64,000 nucleotides of DNA, taken from assembly GCF_910589235.1 (NCBI RefSeq), contig NC_060961.1:10693454-10757453 (forward strand). Direction: 5' to 3'. Origin of the DNA: Vespa crabro (taxonomy: Eukaryota > Arthropoda > Insecta > Hymenoptera > Vespidae). The notes beneath the pieces are model-generated. The model did not search any database, had not been told where the DNA came from, and saw nothing but the letters and a program-made list of their open reading frames with translations. A program made the translations under genes and the position numbers. Of this stretch, positions 51,641 through 64,000 are shown one piece after another (within the stretch, counting starts at the first letter, position 1; each line of letters starts with the position of its first letter).

Positions 51641-54600
51641 ATTGTCATATGAAAACGCGTATTCAAACATAGTAAAAACGTTATATTCTTGCTATATTCT
51701 TTATTCTGCATCGATAGAATATAAAATCAATGAAATTGAACGCGATGTCAAGTTTTCGATTTCGACGATACGCGTATATGAGCGAAAAATCGTATATACG
51801 ATATGAAAGAATGTTAAAAACGTTGATTCCAATATAGAATAGATGTTTGATCTTATGACATGCAATGTTCTGAATCGATTGGTAACATTTTTCTAACTAT
51901 GGCACTAGTATTGATAAAGATTTCACGATTTTATCTTCTCATATACCGAAATTCGCGTACGTCGATTACGTTTTTCGACTATTATCATTAGAAAACGCGT
52001 TTTAAACATAGTAAAAACGTTATATTCTTGTTATATATTTATTCTTCATCGATAGAATATAAAATCAATGAAATCGAACGCGATGTCAAGTTTTCGTTTT
52101 TCGACGATACGCGTATATGAGCGAAAAATCGTATATACGATATGAAAGAATGTTAAAATTTTGATTCCAATATAAAATAGATGTTTGATCTTATGAAATG
52201 CAATGTTCTGAATCGATTGGTAACCTATTTCTAACTGTGGCACAAGTATTATTTAAGATTTCACGATTTTATCTTCGCATATACCGAAATTCGCGTATGT
52301 CGATTACGTTTTTCTACAATTGTCATATGAAAACGCGTATTCAAACATAGTAAAAACGTTATATTCTTGTTAAATTCATTATTCTGCATCGATAGAATAT
52401 AAAATCAATGAAATTGAACGAGATTTCAAGTTTTCGTTTTTCGACGATTCACGTATATGAGCGAAAAATCGTATATACGATATGAAAGAATGTTAAAAAC
52501 TTTGATTCCAATATAAAATAGATGTTTGATCTTATGAAATGCAATGTTCTGAATCGATTGGTAACATTTTTCTAACTGTAGCACAAGTATTATTAAAGAT
52601 TTCACGGTTTTATCTTCGTATATAACGAAATTCGCGTATGTCGATTACGTTTTTCGACAATTATCATATGAAAACGCGTATTTAAACATAGTAAAATATT
52701 ATATTCTTGTTATATTCATTATTCTGCATCGATAGAATATAAAATCAATGAAATTGAACGAGATTTCAAACTTTCGTTTTTCGACGATACGCGTATATGA
52801 TCGAAAAATCGTATATACAATATGAAAGAATGTTAAAAACTTCGAATCCAAAATAAAATAGATGTTTGATCTTATGAAATGCAATGTTCTGAATTGATTG
52901 GTAACATTTTTCTAACTGTGGCACAAGTATTATTAAAAATTTCACGGTTTTATCTTCGTATATAACGAAATTCGCGTATGTCGATAAAGTTTTTCGACAA
53001 TTATCATATGAAAACGCGTATTTAAACATAGTAAAAACGTTATATTATGTTATATTCTTTATTCTGCATCGATTGAATATAAAATCAATGAATTTGAACG
53101 AGATTTCAAGTTTTCGTTTTCGTAGATACGCGTATATGAGCGAAAAATAGTATATACGATATGAAAGAATGTTAAAATCTTTGATTTCAATATAAAATAG
53201 ATGTTTGATCTTATGAAATGCAATGTTCTGAATCGATTGGTAACATTTTTCTAACTGTGGCACAAGTATTATTAAAGATTTCACGATTTTATCTTCGCAT
53301 ATAACGAAATTCGCGTATGTCGATTACGTTTTTCGACAATTATCATATGAAAACGCGTATTTAAACATAGTAAAAACGTTATATTCTTGTTATATCATTT
53401 ATTCTGCATCGATTGAATATTAAATCAATGAAATTGAACGAGATTTCAAGTTTTCGTTTTTCGACGATTCGCGTATATGAGCGAAAAATCGTATAAACGA
53501 TATTAATGAATGTTAAAAACTTTGATTCCAATATAAAATAGATGTTTGATCTTATGAAATGCAATGTTCTGAATCGATTGGTAACATTTTTCTAACTGTC
53601 GCACAAGTATTATTAAAGATTTCACGATTTTATCTTCGCATATAACGAAATTCGCGTATGTCGATTACGTTTTTCGACAATGATCATATGAAAACGCGTA
53701 TTTAAACATAGTAAAAACGTTATATTCTTGTGATATTCTTTATTCTGCATCGATAGAATATAAAATCAATGAAATTGAACGAGATTTCAAACTTTCGTTT
53801 TTCGACGATACGCGTATATGAGCGAAAAATCGAATATACAATATGAAAGAATGTTAAAAACTTCGAATCCAATATAAAATAGATGTTTGATCTTATGAAA
53901 TGCAATGTTCTGAATTGATTGGTAACATTTTTCTAACTGTGGCACAAGTATTATTAAAGATTTCACGATTTTATCTTCGCATATACCGAAATTCGCGTAT
54001 GTTGATTTTGTTTTTCGACAATTATCATATGAAAACACGTATTTAAACATAGTAAAAACGTTACATTCTTGTTATATTCCTTATTCTGCATCGATAGAAT
54101 ATAAAATCAATGAAATTGTACGAGTTTTCAAGTTTTCGTTTTTCGACGGTACGCGTATATGAGCGAAAAATCGTATATACGATATGAAAGAATGTTAAAA
54201 TTTTGATTCCAAAATAAAATAGATGTTTGATCTTATGAAATGCAATGTTCTGAATCGATTGGTAACATTTTTCTAACTGTGGCACATGTATTATTTAAGA
54301 TTTCACGATTTTATCTTCGCATATACCGAAATTCTCTTATGTCGATTACGTTTTTCTACAATTGTCATATGAAAACGCGTATTCAAACATAGTAAAAACG
54401 ATATATTCTTGTCAAATTCATTATTCTGCATCGATAGAATATAAAATCAATGAAATTGAACGAGATTTCAAGTTTTCGTTTTCGTAGATACGCGTATATG
54501 AGCGAAAAATAGTATATACGATATGAAAGAATGTTAAAATCTTTGATTTCAATATAAAATAGATGTTTGATCTTATGAAATGCAATGTTCTGAATCGATT

Positions 54601-57600
54601 GGTAACATTTTTCTAACTGTGGCACAAGTATTATTAAAGATTTCACGATTTTATCTTCGCATATAACGAAATTCGCGTATGTCGATTACGTTTTTCGACA
54701 ATTATCATATGAAAACGCGTATTTAAACATAGTAAAAACGTTATATTCTTGTTATATCATTTATTCTGCATCGATTGAATATTAAATCAATGAAATTGAA
54801 CGAGATTTCAAGTTTTCGTTTTTCGACGATCCGCGTATATGAGCGAAAAATCGTATAAACGATATTAATGAATGTTAAAAACTTTGATTCCAATATAAAA
54901 TAGATGTTTGATCTTATGAAATGCAATGTTCTGAATCGATTGGTAACATTTCTCTAACTGTGGCACAAGTATTATTAAAGATTTCACGATTTTATCTTCC
55001 CATATACCGAAATTCGCGTATGTCGATTACGTTTTTCTACAATTATCATATGACGACGCGTATTTAAACTTAGTAAAAACGTTATATTCTTGTTATATTC
55101 TTTATTCTTCATCGATAGAATATAAAATCAATGAAATTGAACGCGATGTCAAGTTTTCGTTTTTCGACGGTACGCGTATATGAGCGAAAAATCGTATATA
55201 CGATATGAAAGAATGTTAAAATTTTGATTCCAATATAAAATAGATGTTTGATCTTATGAAATGCAATGTTCTGAATCGATTGGTAACATTTTTCTAACTG
55301 TGGCACAAGTATTATTTAAGATTTCACGATTTTATCTTCGCATATACCGAAATTCGCGTATGTCGATTAGGTTTTTCTACAATTGTCATATGAAAACGCG
55401 TATTCAAACATAGTAAAAACGTTATAATCTTGTTAAATTCATTATTCTGCATCGATAAAATATAAAATCAATGAAATTGAACGAGATTTCAAGTTTTCGT
55501 TTTTCGACGATACACGTATATGAGCGAAAAATCGTATATGCGATATGAAAGAATGTTAAAAACTTTGATTCCAATATAAAATAGATGTTTGATCTTATGA
55601 AATGCAATGTTCTGAATCGATTGGTAACATTTTTCTAACTGTAGCACAAGTATTATTAAAGATTTCACGATTTTATCTTCGCATATACCGAAATTCGCGT
55701 ATGTCGATTACGTTTTTCGATAATTATCATATGAAAACGCGTATTTAAACATAGTAAAATATTATATTCTTGTTATATTAATAATTCTGCATCGATAGAA
55801 TATAAAATCAATGAAATTGAACGAGATTTCAAGTTTGCGTTTTTCGACGATACGCGTATATGAGCGAAAAATCGTATAAACGATATGAAAGAATGTTAAA
55901 AACTTTGATTCCAATATAAAATAGATGTTTGATCTTATGAAATGCAATGTTCTGAATCGATTGGTAACATTTTTCTAACTGTCGCAAAGTATTATTAAAG
56001 ATTTCACGATTTTATCTTCGCATATGACGAAATTCGCGTATGTCGATTACGTTTTTCGACAATTATCATATGAAAACGCGTATTTAAACAGAGTAAAAAC
56101 TTTATATTATGTTATATTCTTTATTCTGCATCGATTGAATATAAAATCAATGAAATTGAACGAGATTTCAAGTTTTCGTTTTCGTAGATACGCGTATATG
56201 AGCGAAAAATAGTATATACGATATGAAAGAATGTTAAAATTTTGATTCCAAAATAAAATAGATGTTTGATCTTATGAAATGCAATGTTCTGAATCGATTG
56301 GTAACTTTTTTCTAACTGTGGCACAAGTATTATTTAAGATTTCACGATTTTATCTTCGCATATACCGAAATTCTCGTATGTCGATTAGGTTTTTCTACAA
56401 TTGTCATATGAAAACGAGTATTCAAACATAGTAAAAACGTTATATTCTTGTCAAATTCATTATTCTGCATCGATAGAATATAAAATCAATGAAATTGAAC
56501 GAGATTTCAAGTTTTCGTTTTCGTAGATACGCGTATATGAGCGAAAAATAGTATATACGATATGAAAGAATGTTAAAATCTTTGATTTCAATATAAAATA
56601 TATGTTTGATCTTATGAAATGCAATGTTCTGAATCGATTGATAACATTTTTCTAACTGTGGCACAAGTGTTATTAAAAATTTCACGGTTTTATCTTCGTA
56701 TATAACGAAATTCGCGTATGTCGATTACGTTTTTCGACAATTATCATATGAAAACGCGTATTTAAACATTGTAAAAACGTTATATTATGTTATATTCTTT
56801 ATTCTGCATCGATTGAATATAAAATCAATGAAATTGAACGAGATTTCAAGTTTTCGTTTTCGTAGATACGCGTATATGAGCGAAAAATAGTATATACGAT
56901 ATGAAAGAATGTTAAAATCTTTGATTTCAATATAAAATAGATGTTTGATCTTATGAAATGCAATGTTCTGAATCGATTGGTAACATTTTTCTAACTGTAG
57001 CAAAAGTATTATTAAAGATTTCACGATTTTATCTTCGCATATACCGAAATTCGCGTATGTCGATTACGTTTTTCGACAATTATCATATGAAAACGCGTAT
57101 TTAAACATAGTAAGAAAGTTATATTCTTGTTATATTCTTTATTCTTCATCGATAGAATATTAAATCAATAAAATTGAACGAGATTTCAAGTTTTCGTTTT
57201 TCGACGATACGCGTATATGACCGAAAAATCGTATATACGATATGAAAGAATTTTAAAAACTTTGATTCCAATTTAAAATAGATGTTTGATCTTATGAAAT
57301 GCAATGTTCTGAATCGATTGGTAACATTTTTCTAACTGTGGCACAAGTATTATTAAAGATTTCACAATTTTATCTTCCCATATACCGAAATTCGCGTATG
57401 TCGATTACGTTTTTCTACAATTATCATCTGACGACGCGTATTTAAACATAGTAAAAACGTTATATTCTTGTTATATTCTTTATTCTTCATCGATAGAATA
57501 TAAAATCAATGAAATTGAACGCGATGTCAAGTTTTCGTTTTTCGACGGTACGCGTATATGAGCGAAAAATCGTATATACGATATGAAAGAATGTTAAAAT

Positions 57601-58850
57601 TTTGATTCCAATATAAAATAGATGTTTGATCTTATGAAATGCAATGTTCTGAATCGATTGGTAACATTTTTCTAACTGTGGCACAAGTATTATTTAAGAT
57701 TTCACGATTTTATCTTCGCATATACCGAAATTCGCGTATGTCGATTACGTTTTTCTACAATTATCATATGAAAACGCGTATTCAAACATAGTAAAAACGT
57801 TATATTCTTGTTAAATTCATTATTCTTCATCGATAGAATATAAAATCAATGAAATTGAACGCGATGTCAAGTTTTCGATTTCGACGATACGCGTATATGA
57901 GCGAAAAATCGTATATACGATATGAAATAATGTTAAAAACTTTGACTCCAATATAAAATATATGTTTGATCTGATGAAATGCAATGTTCTGTATCGATTG
58001 GTAACATTTATCAAACTTTGGCTCAAGTATTATTAAAGATTTCACGATTTTATCTTCGCATATACCGAAATTCGCGTATGTTGATTTTGTTTTTCGACAA
58101 TTATCATATGAAAACGCGTATTTAAACATAGTAAAAACGTTACATTCTTGTTATATTCCTTATTCTGCATCGATAGAATATAAAATCAATGAAATTGTAC
58201 GAGTTTCCAAGTTTTCGTTTTTCGACGGTACGCGTATATGAGCGAAAAATCGTATATACGATATGAAAGAATGTTAAAATTTTGATTCCAATATAAAATA
58301 GATGTTTGATCTTATGAAATGCAATGTTCTGTATCGATTGGTAACATTTATCAAACTTTGGAACAAGTATTATTAAAGATTTCACGATTTTATCTTCGCA
58401 TATACCGAAATTCGCGTATGTCGATTTTGTTTTTCGACAATTATCATATGAAAACGCGTATTTAAACATAGTAAAAACGTTATATTCTTGTTATATTCTT
58501 TATTCTGCATCGATAGAATATAAAATCAATGAAATTGAACGAGATTTCAAACTTTCGTTTTTCGACGATACGCGTATATGAGCGAAAAATCGTATATACA
58601 ATATGAAAGAATGTTAAAAACTTCGATTCCAATATAAAATAGATGTTTGATCTTATGAAATGCAATGTTCTGAATTGATTGGTAACATTTTTCTAACTGT
58701 GGCACAAGTATTATTAAAAATTTCACGGTTTTATCTTCGTATATAACGAAATTCGCGTATGTCGATTATGTTTTTCGACAATTATCATATGAAAACGCGT
58801 ATTTAAACATTGTAAAAACGTTATATTATGTTATATTCTTTATTCTGCAT

Positions 58851-61800
58851 CGATTGAATATAAAATCAATGAAATTGAACTAGATTTCGAGTTTTCGTTT
58901 TTCGACGATACGCGTACATGAGCGAAAAATCGTATATACGTAATGAAAGAATATTAAAAACTTTGATTCCAATATAAAATAGATGTTTGATCTTATGAAA
59001 TGCAATGTTCTGAATCGATTGGTAACATTTTTCTAACTGTGGCACAAGTATTATTAAAGATTTCACGATTTTATCTTCGCATATACCGAAATTAGCGTAT
59101 GTCGATTACGTTTTTCGACAATTATCTCATGAAAACGCGTATTTAAACATAGTAAAAACGTTATATTCTTGTTATATTCTTTATTCTACATCGATAGAAT
59201 ATAAAATCAATGAAATTGAACGATATTTCAAGTTTTCGTTTTTCGACGATACGGGTATATGTGCGAAAAATCGTATATACGATATGAAAGAATGATAAAA
59301 ACTTTGATTCCAATATAAAATAGATGTTTGATCTTATGAAATGCAATGTTCTGACTCGATTGGTAACATTTTTCTAACTGTGGCACAAGTATTATTAAAG
59401 ATTTCACGATTTTATCTTCGCATATACCGAAATTCGCGTATGTCGATTAAGTTTTTCGACAATCATCATATGAAAACGCGTATTTAAACATAGTAAAAAC
59501 GTTATATTCTTGTTATATACTTTATTCTGCATCGATAGACTATAAAATCAATGAAATTGAACGAGATTTCAAGTTTTCGTTTTTCGACGATACGCGTATA
59601 TGAGCGAAAAATCGTATATACGATATGAAAGAATGTTAAAAACTTTGATTCCAATATAAAATAGATCTTTGATCTTATGAAATGCAATGTTCTGTATCGA
59701 TTGGTAACATTTATCAAACTTTGGCACAAGTATTATTAAAGATTTCACGATTTCATCTTCGCATATACCGAAATTCGCGTATGTCGATTTTGTTTTTCGA
59801 CAATTATCATATGAAAACGCGTATTTAAACATAGTAAAAACGTTATATTCTTGTTATATTCTTTATTCTGCTTCGATAAAATATAAAATCAATGAAATTG
59901 AATGAGATTTCAAGTATTCGTTTTTCGAAGATACGCGTATATGAGCGAAAAATCGTATATACGATATGAAAGATTGTTAAAAACTTTGATTCCAATATAA
60001 AATAGATGAAGATCTTATGAAATGCAATGTTCTGAATCGACTGGTAAAATTTTTCTAACTGTAGCACAAGTATTATTAAAGACTTCACGATTTTATCTTC
60101 GCATATACCGAAATTCGCGTATGTCGATTACGTTTTTCGACAATTATCATATGAAAACGCGTATTTAAACATACTAGAAACGTTATATTCTTGTTATATT
60201 CTTTATTCTGCATCGATAGAATATAAAATCAATGAAATTGAACGAGATTACAAGTTTTCGTTATTGGACGATACGCGTATATGAGCGAAAAAACGTATAT
60301 AGGATATGAAAGAATATTAAAAACTTTGATTCCAATATAAAATAGATGTTTGTTCTTATGAAATGCAATGTTCTGAATCGATTGGTAACATTTTTCTAAC
60401 TGTGGCACAAGAATTATTAAAGATTTCACGATTTTATCATCGCATATACCGAAATTCGCGTATGTCGATTACGGTTTTCGACAATTATCATATGAAAACG
60501 CGTATTTAAACATAGTAAAAACGTTATATTCTTGTTATATTCTTTATTCTGCATCGATAGAATATAAAATCAATGAAATTGAACGAGATTTCAAGTTTTC
60601 GTTTTTCGACGATACGCGTATATGAGCGAAAAATCGTATATACGATATGAAAGAATGTTAAAAACTTTGATTCCAATATAAAATAGATGTTTGATCTTAT
60701 GAAATGCAATGTTCTGAATCGATTGGTAACATTGTTCTAACTGTGGCACAAGTATTATTAAAGATTTCACGATTTTATCTTCGCATATACCGTAATTCGC
60801 GTAAGTCGATTACGTTTATCGACAATTATCATATAAAAACGCGTATTTAAACATAGTAAAAACGTTATATTCTTGTTATATTCTTTATTCTGCATCGATA
60901 GAATATAAAATCAATGAAATTGAACGAGATTTCAAGTTTTCGCTTTTTGACGATACGCGTATATGAGCGAAAAATAGTATATACGATATGAAAGAATTTT
61001 AAAAACTTTGATTCCAATATAAAATAGATGTTCGATCTTATGAAATGCAATGTTCTGAATCGATTGGTAACATTTTTCTAACTGTGGCACAAGAATTATT
61101 AAAGATTTCATGTTTTTATCTTCGCATATACCGAAATTCGCGTATGTCGATTACGTTTTTCGACAATTATCATATGAAAACGCGTATTTAAACATACTAA
61201 AAACATTATATTCTTGTTATATTCTTTATTCTGCATCGATAGAATATAAAATCAATGAAATTGAACGAGATTTCAAGTTTTCGTTTTTCGACGATACGTG
61301 TATATGAGCGGAAAATCCTATATACGATATGAAAGAATGTTAAAAACTTTTATTCCAATATAAAATAGATGTTTGATCTGATGAAATGCAATGTTCTGAA
61401 TCGATTGGTAACATTGTTCTAACTGTGGCACAAGTATTATTAAAGATTTCACAATTTATCTTCGCATATACCGAAATTCGCGTATGTCGATTACGTTTTT
61501 CGACAATTATCATATGAAAACGCGTATTTAAACATAGTAAAAACGTTATATTCTTGTTATATTCTTTATTCTGCATCGATAAAATATAAAATCAATGAAA
61601 TTGAATGAGATTTCAAGTATTCATTTTTCGACGATACGCGTATATGTGCTATAAATCGTATATACGATATGATAGAATGATAAAAACTTTGATTCCAGTA
61701 TAAAATAGATGTTTGATCTTATGAAATGCAATGTTCTGACTCGATTGGTAACATTTTTCTAACTGTGGCACAAGTATTATTAAAGATTTCACGATTTTAT

Positions 61801-64000
61801 CTTCGCATATACCGAAATTCGCGTATGTCGATTAAGTTTTTCGACAATTATCATATGAAAACGCGTATTTAAACATAGTAAAAACGTTATATTCTTGTTA
61901 TATACTTTATTCTGCATCGATAGACTATAAAATCAATGAAATTGAACGGGATTTCTAGTTTTCGTTTTTCGAAGATACGCGTATAAGAGCGAAAAATCGT
62001 ATATACGATATGAAAGATTGTTAAAAACTTTGATTCCAATATAAAATAGATGAAGATCTTATGAAATGCAATGTTCTGAATCGACTGGTAACATTTTTCT
62101 AACTGTAGCACAAGTATTATTAAAGATTTCACGATTCTATCTTCGCATATACCGTAATTCGCGTATGTCGATTACGTTTTTCGACAATTATGATATGAAA
62201 ACGCGTATTTAAACATACTAAAAACGTTATATTCTTGTTATATTCTTTATTCTGCATCGATAGAATATAAAATCAATGAAATTGAACGAGATTTCAAGTT
62301 TTCGCTTTTTGACGATACGCGTATATGAGCGAAAAATAGTATATACGATATGAAAGAATTTTAAAAACTTTGATTCCAATATAAAATAGATGTTCGATAT
62401 TATGAAATGCAATGTTCTGAATCGATTGGTAACATTTTTCTAACTGTGGCACAAGAATTATTAAAGATTTCACGTTTTTATCTTCGCATATACCGAAATT
62501 CGCGTATGTCGATTACGTTTTTCGACAATTATCATATGAAAACGCATATTTAAACATACTAAAAACGTTATATTCTTGTTATATTCTTTATTCTGCATCG
62601 ATAGAATATAAAATCAATGAAATTGAACGAGATTTCAAGTTTTCGTTTTTCGACGATACGTGTATATGAGCGGAAAATCCTATATACGATATGAAAGAAT
62701 GTTAAAAACTTTTATTCCAATATAAAATAGATGTTTGATCTTATGAAATGCAATGTTCTGACTCGATTGGTAACATTTTTCTAACTGTGGCACAAGTATT
62801 ATTAAAGATTTCACGATTTTATCTTCGCATATACCGAAATTCGCGTATGTCGATTACGTTTTTCGACAATTATCATATGAAAACGCGTATTTAAACATAC
62901 TAAAAACGTTATATTCTTGTTATATTCTTTATTCTGCATCGATAGAATATAAAATCAATGAAATTGAACGAGATTACAAGTTTTCGTTATTGGACGATAC
63001 GCGTATATGAGCGAAAAAACGTATATAGGATATGAAAGAATATTAAAAACTTTGATTCCAATATAAAATAGATGTTTGTTCTTATGAAATGCAATGTTCT
63101 CAATCGATTGGTATCATTTTTCTAACTGTGGCACAAGAATTATTAGAGATTTCACGATTTTATCATCGTATATACCGAAATTCGCGTATGTCGATTACGG
63201 TTTTCGACAATTATCATATGAAAACACGTATTTAAAAATAGTAAAAACGTTATATTCTTCTTATATTCTTTATTCTGCATCGATAGAATATAAAATCAAT
63301 GAAATTGAACGAGATTTCAAGTTTTCGTTTTTCGACGATACGCGTATATGAGCGAAAAATCGTATATACGATATGAAAGAATTTTAATAACTTTGATTCC
63401 AATTTAAAATAGATGTTCGATCTTATGAAATGCAATGTTCTGAATCGATTGGTAACATTTTTCTAACTGTGGCACAAGTATTATTAAAGATTTCACGTTT
63501 TTATCTTCGCATATACCGAAATTCGCGTATGTCGATTACGTTTTTCGACAATTATCATATGAAAACGCGTATTTAAACATAGTAAAAACGTTATATTCTT
63601 GTTATATACTTTATTCTGCATCGATAGACTATAAAATCAATGAAATTGAACGGGATTTCTAGTTTTCGTTTTTCGAAGATACGCGTATATGAGCGAAAAA
63701 TCGAATATACGATATGAAAGATTGTTAAAAACTTTGATTCCAATATAAAATAGATGAAGATCTTATGAAATGCAATGTTCTGAATCGACTGGTAACATTT
63801 TTCTAACTGTAGCACAAGTATTATTAAAGATTTCACGATATTATCTTCGCATATACCGAAATTCGCGTATGTCGATTACGTTTTTCGACAATTATCATAT
63901 GAAAACGCGTATTTAAACATACTAAAAACGTTATATTCTTGTTATATTCTTTATTCTGCATCGATAGAATATAAAATCAATGAAATTGAACGAGATTTCA
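58851..64000. repeat. Satellite block J: distal 4-, 5- and 8-monomer copies
   Basis: The last block is dominated by near-consensus monomers carrying a few traceable variants. GATAGACTATAAAATC occurs near 59535, 61919 and 63624. A two-base-shorter form, AATAGATGAAGATCTTATG, occurs near 60002, 62046 and 63750. GAGATTACAAG with TTATTGGACG occurs at 60245 and 62971 (offset 2726, 8 monomers). GACGATACGTGTATATGAGCG occurs at 61289 and 62651 (offset 1362, 4 monomers). About 61887-62130 recurs at 63591-63836 (offset 1704, 5 monomers). The array is cut by the window end in mid-monomer. Confidence 0.8.

Larger units (their letters stand above)
41341..58850. repeat. Satellite block I: subfamily with GATTTCGAC, GACGGTACG and CTACAATTGTC variants
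   Basis: Monomers in this 17.5-kb block share variants that are rare elsewhere: GAACGCGATGTCAAG, TTTTCGATTTCGACG (shortened), TTCGACGGTACGCG, TTTTTCTACAATTGTCATATG, GACGACGCGTATTTAAAC and GTTAAAATTTTGATTCC. Mean monomer length falls to about 339.7 bp because of small deletions. Similarity recurs at offsets of 1700 (5 monomers; 42235 with 43935), 2037 (6), 4755 (14; 47104 with 51859), 8836 (26; 48660 with 57496) and 11552 bp (34; 41493 with 53045). The block is a mosaic of a few monomer types in changing order. Confidence 0.8.
1..64000. repeat. Satellite DNA array of about 341-bp monomers filling the window
   Basis: The same unit repeats head to tail from the first base to the last. Landmarks such as the sequence GCATCGATAGAATATAAAAT recur every 338-341 bp, apart from a few 330-bp units. 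Between the equivalent points 305 and 63591 there are 186 periods, a mean of about 340.2 bp, so the window holds about 188 monomers. All copies have one orientation, and I saw no inversion, no foreign insertion and no stretch of unique DNA. G+C is about 29%. Neither end shows a transition to non-satellite sequence, so the array continues both ways. Satellites of this size and homogeneity usually lie in centromeric or pericentromeric heterochromatin; that location is inferred. I do not recognise the family by name. Confidence 0.98.

Noticed and set aside
1..64000. CRISPR array
   Set aside because: The repeat unit is about 341 bp with no short constant repeat alternating with variable spacers; variation is spread along the whole unit.
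1..64000. Transposon or retroelement array, rDNA or histone cluster
   Set aside because: No terminal repeats, reverse transcriptase, transposase, rRNA-like or histone-like sequence was found. The unit is too short and AT-rich, with no coding capacity.
1..64000. tRNA, snRNA or other RNA gene inside the monomer
   Set aside because: I looked for A/B box and cloverleaf features in the consensus and saw none. The visible dyads are short with poor stems.

Overview
The whole 64 kb window is one uninterrupted block of tandem satellite DNA. It consists of head-to-tail copies of a single AT-rich monomer of about 341 bp, roughly 188 copies at a mean spacing of about 340.2 bp, all in the same orientation. 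I find no gene, RNA gene, transposon, CRISPR array or unique spacer. Both window edges cut through the array, so its true length is unknown. Many 60-109 codon open frames exist on both strands, but all are by-products of the repeat: they stop within about one monomer and recur as close copies from unit to unit.

The array points to a eukaryotic nuclear chromosome, most likely centromeric or pericentromeric heterochromatin of an invertebrate. A representative monomer (38447-38787) is 28.7% G+C. It holds 22 CpG dinucleotides where about 7 are expected from base composition, so CpG is enriched about threefold rather than depleted. That argues against a heavily CpG-methylated genome such as a vertebrate or most flowering plants, and fits insects with little methylation (hymenopterans are one candidate). 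The species cannot be identified from this sequence alone.

Layout: 1-9004, a young subfamily with nested 3-, 5-, 8- and 17-monomer copies; 9005 to about 13100, an older divergent block with a sharp left edge; about 13100-16270, a stretch with 11-bp-shortened monomers and a 1001-bp tandem duplication; about 16270-24250, a four-monomer higher-order repeat (1364 bp) embedded in a 12-monomer period (about 4091 bp); 24301-27700, shuffled 680-bp dimers; 26322-37695, a 17-monomer segment (5793 bp) present twice in tandem at about 99.8% identity; 37696-41340, a transition with a partial third copy of part of that segment; 41341-58850, a third subfamily with 6-, 14-, 26- and 34-monomer copy offsets; 58851-64000, a distal block with 4-, 5- and 8-monomer offsets.

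Nothing here works as a gene system. The biology is in array evolution (unequal exchange, local homogenisation, replication slippage) and in short conserved motifs in the monomer: a 14-bp perfect palindrome, several smaller dyads, a potential hairpin beside an 11-bp direct repeat, and a 17-bp site that matches 7 of the 9 fixed positions of the CENP-B box.
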